From assembly GCF_000377005.1 (NCBI RefSeq), contig NZ_AQYB01000033.1, positions 682,001-746,000 of the forward strand: a stretch of DNA of 64,000 nucleotides. Reading direction: 5' to 3'. Positions 38,268-46,948 of the stretch are shown piece after piece. The translations under genes were made by a program, and so were the position numbers. Below the pieces are notes generated by a model. That model was given only the letters and a program-made list of their open reading frames with translations. It was not told where the DNA came from and made no database searches. The stretch's first letter is position 1. Every line of letters begins with the position of its first letter. The DNA comes from Streptococcus minor DSM 17118. Its GTDB lineage: Bacteria > Bacillota > Bacilli > Lactobacillales > Streptococcaceae.

Positions 38268-38657
38268 ATGAAAATTAGCATCACTCGAAATACAGGTTGG
38301 ATTGGTTTTGCAGTCCGTTTAAAAGTCTTTATCAATGGAGTTGAAATGGTAAGAATGGCCAATTCTGCAACCCAATTCTTGGATATCCCACTTCAAGAAG
38401 GCGATACAGCCATTCTGACCGTAAAGTCAATCCGTTCTAGCAATATCCAGATTCAAGAGGGGGACCAAGTACTGATTGAGACCAATCCAGCCTACATGGT
38501 CTGCCTTTCTATCGCCATGGCCCTATTGATTATCAGTATGTTCTTGCGTTATAGCTCAAATATGGCTTCCATCATCCTATCGTTTGCTGCCTCTGGCCTT
38601 TTTATCTCAGCACTTTTCATGCAACAATTCACACTCAGTAAAATCAACCGCCCATAA
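38268..38657 (+). CDS. Small membrane protein with N-terminal beta domain
   Basis: A 129-residue protein. Residues about 1-70 form a soluble, beta-rich domain (ISITRNTGWIGFAVRLKVFI), and two hydrophobic helices lie at about 75-95 and 100-120. The family is not recognised. It has its own short promoter region and a terminator directly behind. Confidence 0.65.
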   Translation: MKISITRNTGWIGFAVRLKVFINGVEMVRMANSATQFLDIPLQEGDTAILTVKSIRSSNIQIQEGDQVLIETNPAYMVCLSIAMALLIISMFLRYSSNMASIILSFAASGLFISALFMQQFTLSKINRP

Positions 38658-38702
38658 GAATAGCCCTTGAACTTGACCCGCTTTGTCATGCTCCAATCCG
38701 TG

Positions 38703-38728
38703 AAAAACAGTCTTTTAGACTGTTTTTT
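38703..38728 (+). terminator. Terminator abutting the next promoter
   Basis: AAAAACAGTC, loop TTTTA, GACTGTTTTTTT. Its T-run runs into the promoter of the metallophosphoesterase gene. Confidence 0.9.
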
Positions 38729-38742
38729 TGTGGTCAATTCGG

Positions 38743-38748
38743 TATAAT
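38743..38748 (+). promoter_or_regulatory. -10 box 6 bases from the metallophosphoesterase ATG
   Basis: TATAAT, then AGGGTC, then ATG. Transcription would begin at or next to the start codon. The -35 would fall in the terminator T-run. Confidence 0.6.
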
Positions 38749-38754
38749 AGGGTC

Positions 38755-39612
38755 ATGAAAAAATTGGCTATCATGAGTGACCTGCATATCGACAGCAATC
38801 AATTTGGGCAGGATGAAATCGAGACACTTATCCACACTCTAAAGGAGCAAGATGTCGTTCACCTGCATCTTGCTGGTGACATTTCCAACCACCATGTGAA
38901 AGAGACTCTGCCCTTTTTGGATCAACTCCGACAACACTTGGATGTCAGCTACAATTTGGGCAACCATGATATGCTGGGAATGGATGAAGCAGCTATTCAA
39001 GCGGAGAATTTTCAACTCCTAAATATTGGACAGCGCCAGCTCCTAGCCTTTCATGGCTGGTATGATTATTCTTTTTCGAACGAAGCATATGATCGGATTC
39101 TAAGGCGAAAAAACCTCTGGTTTGACCGCCGTTTGAACCGAAGAAAAAGCGACCAAGAAATCGTGGAGAGAGAACTGGAAGTCCTGGAAAGCCAGCTGCA
39201 GACCTTGGACAGGGACCGGCTGATCCTGGCCATGCACTTTGTCCCCCACCGCCGCTTTACCATGTGGCATGAGAAGTTTGCCCCTTTCAACGCCTTTCTG
39301 GGCAGTCAGGCCTTTCATGAGCTCTTTGTACGCTATCAAGTGCCTGATGTGGTCTTTGGTCACGCTCATCGCTCCTATGGCACAGTGGAGATTGATGGAG
39401 TCCGCTACCACTCTAGACCCCTTGGCTACACGCGTGAATGGAATCTGACCATCGACTTTGTCAATCAGCATCCCCACCTCAACCCCAGCCAGACCTGGAA
39501 CCTCTCGAAGCGCTACAACCTAATCAAAAACAATCCCCTCTACCAAGTCCACAAAAAAGAGAAGTTCAAAAACGAACTCCTCAGATCCATGACATTGTTT
39601 GAGGTGGGGTAG
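38755..39612 (+). CDS. Calcineurin-like metallophosphoesterase
   Basis: A 285-residue phosphoesterase with all metal motifs: SDLHID (D9, H11), LAGDISNHH, NLGNHDML and FGHAHRS. No signal peptide. The substrate is unknown. I start it at the MKKLAIMSDLH Met, because the motif begins there and upstream in-frame codons run through the promoter. It has no ribosome site; it is probably leaderless. Confidence 0.9.
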   Translation: MKKLAIMSDLHIDSNQFGQDEIETLIHTLKEQDVVHLHLAGDISNHHVKETLPFLDQLRQHLDVSYNLGNHDMLGMDEAAIQAENFQLLNIGQRQLLAFHGWYDYSFSNEAYDRILRRKNLWFDRRLNRRKSDQEIVERELEVLESQLQTLDRDRLILAMHFVPHRRFTMWHEKFAPFNAFLGSQAFHELFVRYQVPDVVFGHAHRSYGTVEIDGVRYHSRPLGYTREWNLTIDFVNQHPHLNPSQTWNLSKRYNLIKNNPLYQVHKKEKFKNELLRSMTLFEVG

Positions 39613-40059
39613 AACTATTTACCGCGAAAAATCAAACTTGGGAGAATGGGTAGAACTTGCTAACCATACTCTTCTACTTATCTTATTCGAGAATGGAGCA
39701 GTTTCGAGTTGAAATTTGAAGTCAACTGCTTCGGCTAATTGTGTTCATAGGAATATTGTGATTTACACAATACGAAAGGAAACAATATCACCTCTTGCTT
39801 ACTGGTGTTTAGTTACTTTTTCATGTATCTGCTCATAAGTATATTCACCACTTACCTGCTTATCAGCCAACTATTCTATATAAACATATGTATTCAACCC
39901 AACTATTTTTTGGAAACCAAAACCTCGTCTCCCAAAGCTCTTGCTTGACTTCGGAGGAGAGATTTAGAGAGTAGATATTGTGTTTTGGTTGCATACAGGC
40001 TCTCTTAGGGATATTTGATCCCATATAAGGTACTGATAGAATTTGAAAAAAATTGTACG
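39613..40059. other. 447-base intergenic stretch beside the restriction island
   Basis: No convincing gene. It holds the hairpin TATTGTG-ATTTA-CACAATA (39754-39772), an imperfect repeat of AGTTGA/TCAACT (about 39700-39730) and a repeated GGGTAGAACT. Short open frames lack ribosome sites. It may be the scar of the insertion that brought the restriction-modification genes. Confidence 0.5.
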
Positions 40060-41634
40060 TTATTTATTTGAGCCATCCCTTTGTCTTACTACCCAACCAA
40101 TCGCATCTGCAGGGGGATTGTCAATATCAATCCAAATAAACTCTATACCGATTTCTCCGTTTTTAAATTTTGTCAATCGAATACCATTTATTCCCAAGGA
40201 TTCCAGTTTTTTACCTGTTAAGACTTCCCGTTCAGCTAACTGGAAAACGCCCCTCAGCAGCCATTCTCCAAGAATATCTTGCTTATCAACAGACTGAATC
40301 GCTTTGCCAGCTTCTTGGTTAATGTAGGCTTCTATTGCATCTCCCGATGAGAGAAAGCGAAGTGTAAAGGTTCGCTCTTCTTTGGGCAAAGCAAGTTTCT
40401 TACCTGATTCATCGAAAGTTCCGATATTTTTGCCAAAAAAGTCTGGTCTGTCTTTATGAAACTTTTTAGAATCAGGCAAAGGAATATATACCTCGCTAAC
40501 TGGACGATAGACCAACTTTTCAATCTTGTCAGAGAATTTATCAATTCCTGATTGACGAGCAAAGTCCATCAAGGCTGTCCTAATTGTCTTCATTTCAGCC
40601 TTCTCTTCTTTGCTTGACCACTTTTTCAACAAAACTTCTTCCAAAGAATACGTCACAAATGCCAGTTCTTCGGAGGATAGCTGATCAGCAAACTCCTCTT
40701 GAATTTTCTGAATACGAGATAATCTATCTTTTTTAGCTAATTTGGCACCACCATTGAAGGCGTTGAATCCTGAATTTTCTTCAACTTGACCATTCCTATC
40801 TGTCATAACCCAAGAAACTGTATCAATAATTTGATCTTCAATTTCCTCACTCTTTAAGGTATGCAAATTTTCAAAAATATAGAAAGGATCCTCAACATAA
40901 TCAACATCCCATGTATCAACCACGATTTCCTTGTTGTGAAAGGTCATGTGCAGTTGGCTATCTGCGGCAGTATATTTATAGGTGTGCTGACCATCTGTAA
41001 ATCGGAAATTTGTTGGATTATTTTTCCCAGTCGGACCTAGTATCTCCAATTTATCCAAATCAATGGGTAAATAACTTATCTCCCCAACAAATATTTGAGG
41101 TTTCTGACCTTTTGATGTTGGCATAAGCACATGATATACCGATTCAACAGATAGCGCATCCGAATTAAATCCTTTAATTTGAGCTTTTGAGGACTCTATC
41201 CGTTGGTTTCTTAACATTGAAATTTCACGTGCTAAAAATTCGTAGCGTTCTCGATTATCCTCTCCAATTGAATCATAAAATTGAATTTCAGATAAAATCT
41301 CATTCCACTCTTGTGAGTTCTTCTTAAATTGTGCAACTTTTTGATCTCCTGAATTAAAACCAAAAGATTTCAGACCAATCAGATACTTATGATTTTCATC
41401 AACTCTCAATGAAGCATCATATGAAGTATTGGCAATATCTTCTGCTACTGCACCGAAAGCTCTCTGAAAGACTGTTTCTTGAAATTTTGAGTTGACAATT
41501 GGTGCAACATAGTTTTGTACTTCTTCTGCTTCTCCAGCTTCTGATTTTTGCGAAAATGCTTCACTAAGACTGGCAAAATTAGTGATAAGGGCCTTATATT
41601 TTTCTTTTTGTTCAGATTTTAACTTTTCCCACAT
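40060..41634 (-). CDS. Probable restriction endonuclease with B3/NgoFVII-like C-terminal domain
   Basis: A 524-residue protein, last gene of the restriction-modification island. The C-terminal part (about 382-500; VYIPLPDSKKFHKDRPDFFG, then FTLRFLSSGDAIEAYINQE and ILGEWLLRGVFQL) resembles the B3-like DNA-binding domain of NgoFVII/NgoAVII and BfiI. No HxK phospholipase-type active site is seen. The N-terminal region contains YDASLRV (D73) and YLIGLKSFG (K89), which could be a diverged PD-(D/E)xK site lacking the usual acidic residue before Lys. Start at 41634 (ATG) has GAGG in front; the GTG at 41643 is the alternative. It has its own extended -10 (TGTTATACT) after the methylase terminator. 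Confidence 0.68.
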   Translation of the reverse strand: MWEKLKSEQKEKYKALITNFASLSEAFSQKSEAGEAEEVQNYVAPIVNSKFQETVFQRAFGAVAEDIANTSYDASLRVDENHKYLIGLKSFGFNSGDQKVAQFKKNSQEWNEILSEIQFYDSIGEDNRERYEFLAREISMLRNQRIESSKAQIKGFNSDALSVESVYHVLMPTSKGQKPQIFVGEISYLPIDLDKLEILGPTGKNNPTNFRFTDGQHTYKYTAADSQLHMTFHNKEIVVDTWDVDYVEDPFYIFENLHTLKSEEIEDQIIDTVSWVMTDRNGQVEENSGFNAFNGGAKLAKKDRLSRIQKIQEEFADQLSSEELAFVTYSLEEVLLKKWSSKEEKAEMKTIRTALMDFARQSGIDKFSDKIEKLVYRPVSEVYIPLPDSKKFHKDRPDFFGKNIGTFDESGKKLALPKEERTFTLRFLSSGDAIEAYINQEAGKAIQSVDKQDILGEWLLRGVFQLAEREVLTGKKLESLGINGIRLTKFKNGEIGIEFIWIDIDNPPADAIGWVVRQRDGSNK

Positions 41635-41676
41635 ACTTTGCACCTCATTTCCTTAATATATAGTATAACAAAAGAA

Positions 41677-41695
41677 GACTAGTTTTTCACTAGCC
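41677..41695 (-). terminator. Terminator after the 5mC methyltransferase gene
   Basis: CTAGT/ACTAG stem with CTTCTTTTG following on the minus strand; a promoter-like TGTTATACT comes next, so nuclease expression can be uncoupled from the methylase. Confidence 0.55.
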
Positions 41696-41701
41696 CTCAA
41701 T

Positions 41702-42934
41702 TTAATTATTCGTAACAGCAATACTGTAAAATTCTAAATTTCCACCTTTTTTGACCAGGCGTAAATACTCATAGTCTGATAAGATACCTAAACCATCATT
41801 GTAGCTGTCTATCTTGTCAATCGCTTCTTCATAAGTTGATACAAAATCCTTTACATAGGATTGACCTTCAAACTGTCCATTCATCTTTGTATAGATAATT
41901 GCGACGTCTCCAGTTCGTTCTAACTGTGACTTTCCAGATGAGGTTTTCAAGGCCTCGGCAATCTTATTAGCAATACGATTGATAACTGGCACAACAACAC
42001 TATTTCCAGCCTGTTTATACAGTTGTCCATTGGACACTCCATCAGGAATTTTAAAACTCTTTGGATAGCCCTGAACATTAAAGGTTTCTTTAGGCGTCAA
42101 TTTACGAATTTCTCCAGTATCTGTCAAGATAAGAGGGACGTTATGCCCACCTGTTCCCATATTAGCCGTCAAGGTTGGAACAACACCGTTTTTATTTTCC
42201 CTGACATACTGACGACGCCACTGGTAAACCGTATCTTGACTGGTTACAGCGTGTTTTAACTCATCGAAGAAAGGCTGTTTTCCTGCACGGTAATAGTAGT
42301 TCTCCTCAGGTTTTGCCCCAAAATCAATGACATCTTGGAGACCCATCGTGAGTTTGACTTCCTCTGGAAACTCAAAGTTGTCATAGGCTTCCTTGTTATC
42401 GAAGCCGACGATATAAATCCGCTCACGGTTTTGCGGGATATTTCCGTAATCCTTACCGTTCAGAACCTTCCACTTAATAAAGTAGTTGTTCTCGGTCAAT
42501 GCTTCACGGATAACTTTGAAAGTATTTCCATGGTCGTGAGAAACCATGTTCTTCACGTTTTCTACAAAAATGGCCTTGGGTTTCTTGGCTTCAATCATGC
42601 GAAGCAACTCAAAGAAAAGGTCGCCACGGTCATCTTCAAAGCCCTTGCGGTAGCCTGCGATACTAAAGGCCTGACAAGGAAAGCCTCCGACAATCACATC
42701 GACTGTTTCCGAAGGAATTTCCTCTGGCAATACGGCGTGAATATCACGCCCGTCCAGATAGGTATCTGGGTAATTCAACTGATAAGTCTGTCTGGCATAC
42801 TTATCAAATTCGTTGGCATACACCACTCTGAACTCGTTGGTCTGCTCAAAGCCCAACTCAATTCCACCAACACCTGAAAAGAATGCTGCAATGGCAAACT
42901 TCCCCTGCTGGCGCGAACTTACAGAATTTGTCAT
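41702..42934 (-). CDS. DNA (cytosine-5)-methyltransferase with C-terminal extension
   Basis: A 410-residue 5mC methylase. Motif I is AAFFSGVGGIELGFE (18-30), the catalytic loop is GFPCQAFSIAGYRKGF (C87), ENV is at 125-127, QNRER at 168-172, and motifs IX-X (RKLTPKETFNVQGYPKSF, GNSVVVPV) end near residue 330. The target-recognition region lies between about 180 and 270. The last 80 residues (GDVAIIYTKMNGQF to the end) are an extra domain beyond the family core. It protects the host against the island's nuclease. Confidence 0.93.
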   Translation of the reverse strand: MTNSVSSRQQGKFAIAAFFSGVGGIELGFEQTNEFRVVYANEFDKYARQTYQLNYPDTYLDGRDIHAVLPEEIPSETVDVIVGGFPCQAFSIAGYRKGFEDDRGDLFFELLRMIEAKKPKAIFVENVKNMVSHDHGNTFKVIREALTENNYFIKWKVLNGKDYGNIPQNRERIYIVGFDNKEAYDNFEFPEEVKLTMGLQDVIDFGAKPEENYYYRAGKQPFFDELKHAVTSQDTVYQWRRQYVRENKNGVVPTLTANMGTGGHNVPLILTDTGEIRKLTPKETFNVQGYPKSFKIPDGVSNGQLYKQAGNSVVVPVINRIANKIAEALKTSSGKSQLERTGDVAIIYTKMNGQFEGQSYVKDFVSTYEEAIDKIDSYNDGLGILSDYEYLRLVKKGGNLEFYSIAVTNN

Positions 42935-42971
42935 GTAAGCACCTGCTTTCTAGAAAAATACTAATGCTTCT

Positions 42972-42992
42972 ATTCATCTGATCTGGATGAAT
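42972..42992. repeat. Inverted repeat between GHKL and 5mC methylase genes
   Basis: ATTCATC (42972-42978) and GATGAAT (42986-42992) around 7 bases. It abuts the GHKL stop and could be an operator or a processing hairpin. Confidence 0.45.
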
Positions 42993-42993
42993 A

Positions 42994-45315
42994 TTATTTA
43001 CAATGTGTTATATACAAGATACCAATTAAGAATTTAATTTCCTTTGCCTTTGCCAATGCTTCTGTTTTAGTAATAATTCTGGGTCCACCATGAGTCGATA
43101 AATTTAGAAAAGCCAAAAATGCTTCTTTTTCAACCTGAGATTGCAAGGAAGTTAATAAAGTACCAAGGGTTCTTTTATCATCAGCATCTAATGAACTACT
43201 GTCAATAATAGACTCGCTTTTCTCAATAACCTTGGAATAATTTTTCAAAAGGCTCTCATCTTTTGCAATACCTAAGTTAGATAAAATATCCCTTACAACA
43301 ATTTCTACAAGAGCCCTATAAGATACGACTGGTATGGTATTATAGTTTTCATCCTGAAAGACACTGTTAAGCTCATCTATAAAATGAATTATATCTGGAT
43401 TATAATTAGGTTTGACATTTATTGGTGATTTTATAAATTTATCATTTTCTTTAGAAGCACTTGGAATCTCATAAGCCTTCTGTATTACTCTAAATATAAA
43501 ATCTGACTGATGTACTAGATTTGTTTTCTTATCAGTAATCTTAATAATAATTTTTTGTTCCCCTGAACGACCAAAGTTGACCTTACCTTCACTACTATTG
43601 AAGTGGATTGTATTATTTCCCTCAGTATCTAGTTCAAATTTTATACCCTTATCTTCCTCATTAAAACTATTCCAAACTTTAAATAATTCATCTAAACTAT
43701 AATCACACCCCATTTCAACAGTATTTTGGACACACTGTATCTTTGGTGGTTGCACAGTTTTTAAATTCAAAATAGTCTTCTCCACAGAATTTGGGCTATC
43801 TTTTATAATTTCCCAGTTTCCTTCTTGTTGATAAAACTCTTCAACTGTAGTTCCATCAACTTTAAATTGAGTTGCAGAATGAATTAATTCACTAAAACCT
43901 TCTATTTGCTCATCTAATGTTCCAAAGTCTAACCACGCTTCTATGGAATCCATTAACTTCACTTCTTTTTCTTTTGGCAATATCTCTAATGAAATATAGT
44001 CATCAAACAACCACATTTCTACTATTTTTTTATCACTGTTTAATCTAGGTGTTAAAAATTGTTTTAATTTAAAATCAGGCTTTACATACTCTAAAAAATT
44101 ATTATCCCTTAAAAACTCGTCTAACATTTCTTCATCAATGCTTCTAGTATTAAATGCATCAATATCTCTCAGTTCTTTTTTTAAAGAACTTCCTATAGAT
44201 TGGATCTTCAAATTTATGTTTTCGATAAACTGTAGAATTTCATCAGTTAAGATATTTTGTGAAAATTGAGTACGGTCTGAATTAAACTCTAATTCGCTAT
44301 CATCAGATTTTATAGAAATAAAGCCTATTAATTGTTTAAAAACATCTGAATATTTCTTTACCGTCATTATTTCAGTATTAAATATTGTATAGTTATTAAA
44401 AATATTTTGATTAACAAATAATAACGGTGTCAATTCATTAGTATTTATATTATAAAATAAAGAATTTATCTTCTCTTTCCCTCTCGATTTTAGACTATAT
44501 GACATCAAATCAATAGAAAGAGTATATCTTTCTGATGAAAAAGGAATTTTTTCTGTAAATAACAATTTATCTTCTTTATAAAAGTCTAAATCTTCTTTAT
44601 CTGAATTATATTTAATACGAAATAATTGTTGTGATGAATTCTGAGTCGCTAAATCCATGCTCTTATCAGTTTCAAATTTCTCATTATCAATAACTATTTG
44701 TATAGAAAATGATTTATCTATAGTGATATCTACACTATCATTTCTTGATCGATCTTTAATAAAAGAGTTTAATATTTTAAGCCGATTCATCTCAACACTA
44801 AAATAATTTTTTAGCGATTCTATATTATATTCATCAATTTGAATAACTATTGTTGTACCAGAAAAATTATCATCTTGAACCTCACGGATATCAATAGTTT
44901 TATCAGTCAGATTGTACTCCTGGATTAAAGAATCAAATTCTACAGAAAATTCACTTATACCACCATTTTTATATGTTTTCCATGTAACATTTCTACCGAA
45001 CTTAAAAACGGATAAAAATCCCAAACCTTTTGATCCTTGTAAAAGTCGTCCTTCATACCCAGAATCAATTCCATACTTTTTCTCGCTACTAGAAATATGA
45101 AATAGTTTCTTTATATCTTCAGTATCCATCCCTATTCCATCATCAATTAATGTTAAGGTACTATTGTCAGTATCTAAAATAATTTTAACTTCTGTTGCTT
45201 TTGCATCATATGAATTTTTTATCAATTCATTTAGAGCAATAATATTATTTGGGATTTTCTCGGATAACTCACTAAGTATATTACCTGATACTGTTATTGG
45301 TACTTTTGGATTCAT
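42994..45315 (-). CDS. GHKL (MutL/MORC-like) ATPase of a restriction-modification system
   Basis: A 773-residue protein with an N-terminal GHKL ATPase domain: N-box ALNELIKNSYDA (E30, N34, D37), G1 IDDGIGMD (D58-G62), and G2 GSKGLGFLSVFKFG (about 94-107). A transducer-like region follows, and the C-terminal half holds long helical segments. There is no kinase or MutL endonuclease motif that I can see. MutL/MORC-type ATPases encoded inside restriction-modification operons have been described (Iyer, Abhiman and Aravind). It lies 8 bases after the amino-methyltransferase gene and is strikingly AT-rich. It probably loads onto or clamps DNA to couple recognition to cleavage. Confidence 0.83.
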   Translation of the reverse strand: MNPKVPITVSGNILSELSEKIPNNIIALNELIKNSYDAKATEVKIILDTDNSTLTLIDDGIGMDTEDIKKLFHISSSEKKYGIDSGYEGRLLQGSKGLGFLSVFKFGRNVTWKTYKNGGISEFSVEFDSLIQEYNLTDKTIDIREVQDDNFSGTTIVIQIDEYNIESLKNYFSVEMNRLKILNSFIKDRSRNDSVDITIDKSFSIQIVIDNEKFETDKSMDLATQNSSQQLFRIKYNSDKEDLDFYKEDKLLFTEKIPFSSERYTLSIDLMSYSLKSRGKEKINSLFYNINTNELTPLLFVNQNIFNNYTIFNTEIMTVKKYSDVFKQLIGFISIKSDDSELEFNSDRTQFSQNILTDEILQFIENINLKIQSIGSSLKKELRDIDAFNTRSIDEEMLDEFLRDNNFLEYVKPDFKLKQFLTPRLNSDKKIVEMWLFDDYISLEILPKEKEVKLMDSIEAWLDFGTLDEQIEGFSELIHSATQFKVDGTTVEEFYQQEGNWEIIKDSPNSVEKTILNLKTVQPPKIQCVQNTVEMGCDYSLDELFKVWNSFNEEDKGIKFELDTEGNNTIHFNSSEGKVNFGRSGEQKIIIKITDKKTNLVHQSDFIFRVIQKAYEIPSASKENDKFIKSPINVKPNYNPDIIHFIDELNSVFQDENYNTIPVVSYRALVEIVVRDILSNLGIAKDESLLKNYSKVIEKSESIIDSSSLDADDKRTLGTLLTSLQSQVEKEAFLAFLNLSTHGGPRIITKTEALAKAKEIKFLIGILYITHCK

Positions 45316-45323
45316 AACTAATC

Positions 45324-46577
45324 TTAACCTTTCTTAAAAATCATAATATATTCGATATTCATAGATTCTACCGAACTATTGTCAACTCTCGAAACTTTTC
45401 GAGGCATTCTTTTTTGAGGGATATTCCTTGTAAATGATGCTTCTAGCTTTAATCCGTTTTTCTCTAGATATTCTTCAGTGATAGCCGAAAGAGGTACAAC
45501 TTGATTATCCACACGTCGATTCCCTAAAGTCAATACTAGATACTTTTCTTTTCTTAATATCCTTACTAACTCATTTAATACTTCAAAATAATCTGAAATA
45601 AAATTTTTTACCTTCTTATGCTTATCAGTACTTATCATGGACAAATAATTTTCAAGAATTTTTGAATCAATTTTTATCCGATTTCTCTTAGAATTGCCAC
45701 CAAGACTATTAGTGTCAATACTAGAATAATTCTCTATCAAATTATCATCGAAATTCCCTAAATCTTTTCGATCAATCCAATAAATAGGAAGCATAGAATA
45801 TTGACCGTAGGTGACAGTAGTTGAATTATCCCCATATGGTGGTGAAGTACAAATTAAATCAACAGTACATTCATCAAACATTGAAAGAACTTCTTCAGAT
45901 TTTCCTATAACAATATTTAATTTTTTCGCTTTAGAATATTCTGGTAAATACTGAAAATGTGTTTCTATGTTATAGAAAAAATCTTCTTCTATATTATTTA
46001 CCATAGATTCAATATCTTCTTGGGTTTTAACATGTAATTTGAATGTCGAACTTCTAGTATTACTATATTTTTTTAATACATTAATTAGACAAACCCAATA
46101 GTATTGTCTAATATATTTATATTTTTCTTGTTTAATTGCCACCCTAATTTTACTAAAAGTATGAATAAAATCCTCACGATACCACTTTTCAATATTATTG
46201 AAAGAATGAACTTCAAACTTAAAATTGTTGTCTTGCACTAACTTTTTAAGTCTCTTATTTGCTGATTTTATATATTTTTTATTAACACCTTGTAATTTTA
46301 CAGTTGTTATAAGATTAGCTAGGGGGTTTATATCTATTCCAATTGGTTCTAGACCATTTTTCTCACCCTCAACCAGTGTCACACCTGACCCATGGAAAGG
46401 ATCCAAAATATTTTCAATGCTGCTATCTTCAAGTTTAATCAATCTAATCAACTCATTTTGCATATCTGGCACCATAGTTGCGGGATACGCACTGATTTTA
46501 TGAATACCAGTTGAAAAGGTCTTTGAAAAATCCCAATAATCCAATTCTTTCTTTTCTATCCAATCAACTAACGCCAT
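45324..46577 (-). CDS. DNA amino-methyltransferase (m4C or m6A)
   Basis: A 417-residue methylase. Motif I is ILDPFHGSGVTLVEG (D59-G65) and motif IV is CTSPPYGD (S245-Y248). An SPPY core is most typical of N4-cytosine enzymes. Motif I precedes motif IV with about 180 residues between, where the target-recognition part probably lies. It is the first gene of the island operon, with an extended -10 (TGGTATAAT at 46617-46622) and a weak site AGGGG. Having two different methylases in one system suggests an asymmetric target needing a separate mark on each strand. Confidence 0.9.
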   Translation of the reverse strand: MALVDWIEKKELDYWDFSKTFSTGIHKISAYPATMVPDMQNELIRLIKLEDSSIENILDPFHGSGVTLVEGEKNGLEPIGIDINPLANLITTVKLQGVNKKYIKSANKRLKKLVQDNNFKFEVHSFNNIEKWYREDFIHTFSKIRVAIKQEKYKYIRQYYWVCLINVLKKYSNTRSSTFKLHVKTQEDIESMVNNIEEDFFYNIETHFQYLPEYSKAKKLNIVIGKSEEVLSMFDECTVDLICTSPPYGDNSTTVTYGQYSMLPIYWIDRKDLGNFDDNLIENYSSIDTNSLGGNSKRNRIKIDSKILENYLSMISTDKHKKVKNFISDYFEVLNELVRILRKEKYLVLTLGNRRVDNQVVPLSAITEEYLEKNGLKLEASFTRNIPQKRMPRKVSRVDNSSVESMNIEYIMIFKKG

Positions 46578-46616
46578 GGCTAAACCCCTATCATAATAAA
46601 GAATCTACTCATTTCC

Positions 46617-46622
46617 ATTATA
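46617..46622 (-). promoter_or_regulatory. Extended -10 promoter of the restriction island
   Basis: TGGTATAAT on the minus strand, 39 bases before the amino-methylase ATG, partly merged with the terminator of the small upstream gene. Confidence 0.6.
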
Positions 46623-46625
46623 CCA

Positions 46626-46651
46626 CAAAACCCAGCCTTTTAGACTGGGTA
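46626..46651 (-). terminator. Terminator of the 54-residue gene
   Basis: ACCCAGTC and GGCTGGGT pair around TAAAA, followed by TTTTG. Confidence 0.7.
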
Positions 46652-46669
46652 ATATCGTTATTTATTAGG

Positions 46670-46834
46670 CTATTTTTTCAAAGCATTGATAATACTTTTT
46701 GTCACCTTTTTCCCCAAACCTTGATTTTTAGGATGTGTTCTTAAATAAGAATGTACAGCTTTCCCAGTATCTGAGCGTGTATATCCATTAGTATTAACAA
46801 TTTTCTTATTTAAAATCTTTTTTAAAAGCCCCAT
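46670..46834 (-). CDS. 54-residue basic protein
   Basis: A short gene, ATG at 46834 with AAGGAG 5 bases in front, stop TAG at 46672-46670 and a terminator directly after. The product starts MGLLKKILNKKIVNTNGYTR and ends SIINALKK; it is rich in Lys and has no membrane helix. The central segment GYTRSDTGKAVHSYLRTHPK could form a compact helical unit. It stands between valS and the restriction island and may be a nucleic-acid binder. I do not recognise it. Confidence 0.7.
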   Translation of the reverse strand: MGLLKKILNKKIVNTNGYTRSDTGKAVHSYLRTHPKNQGLGKKVTKSIINALKK

Positions 46835-46948
46835 AATTTCTCCTTTTATTCTAAATTGAAGTTCACTTGAAAATTTTAATGGTCAACAAACTGCTATTTT
46901 TTCTCAGCTTTAACAATCAATATTCAAATATTTATGCAATTTGAACTA

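Noticed and set aside
39613-40059. Possible transposase or gene remnant next to the restriction island
   Set aside because: Short hydrophobic frames exist on the plus strand, but none has a ribosome site or a recognisable motif, and no terminal inverted repeats or target duplication could be identified.
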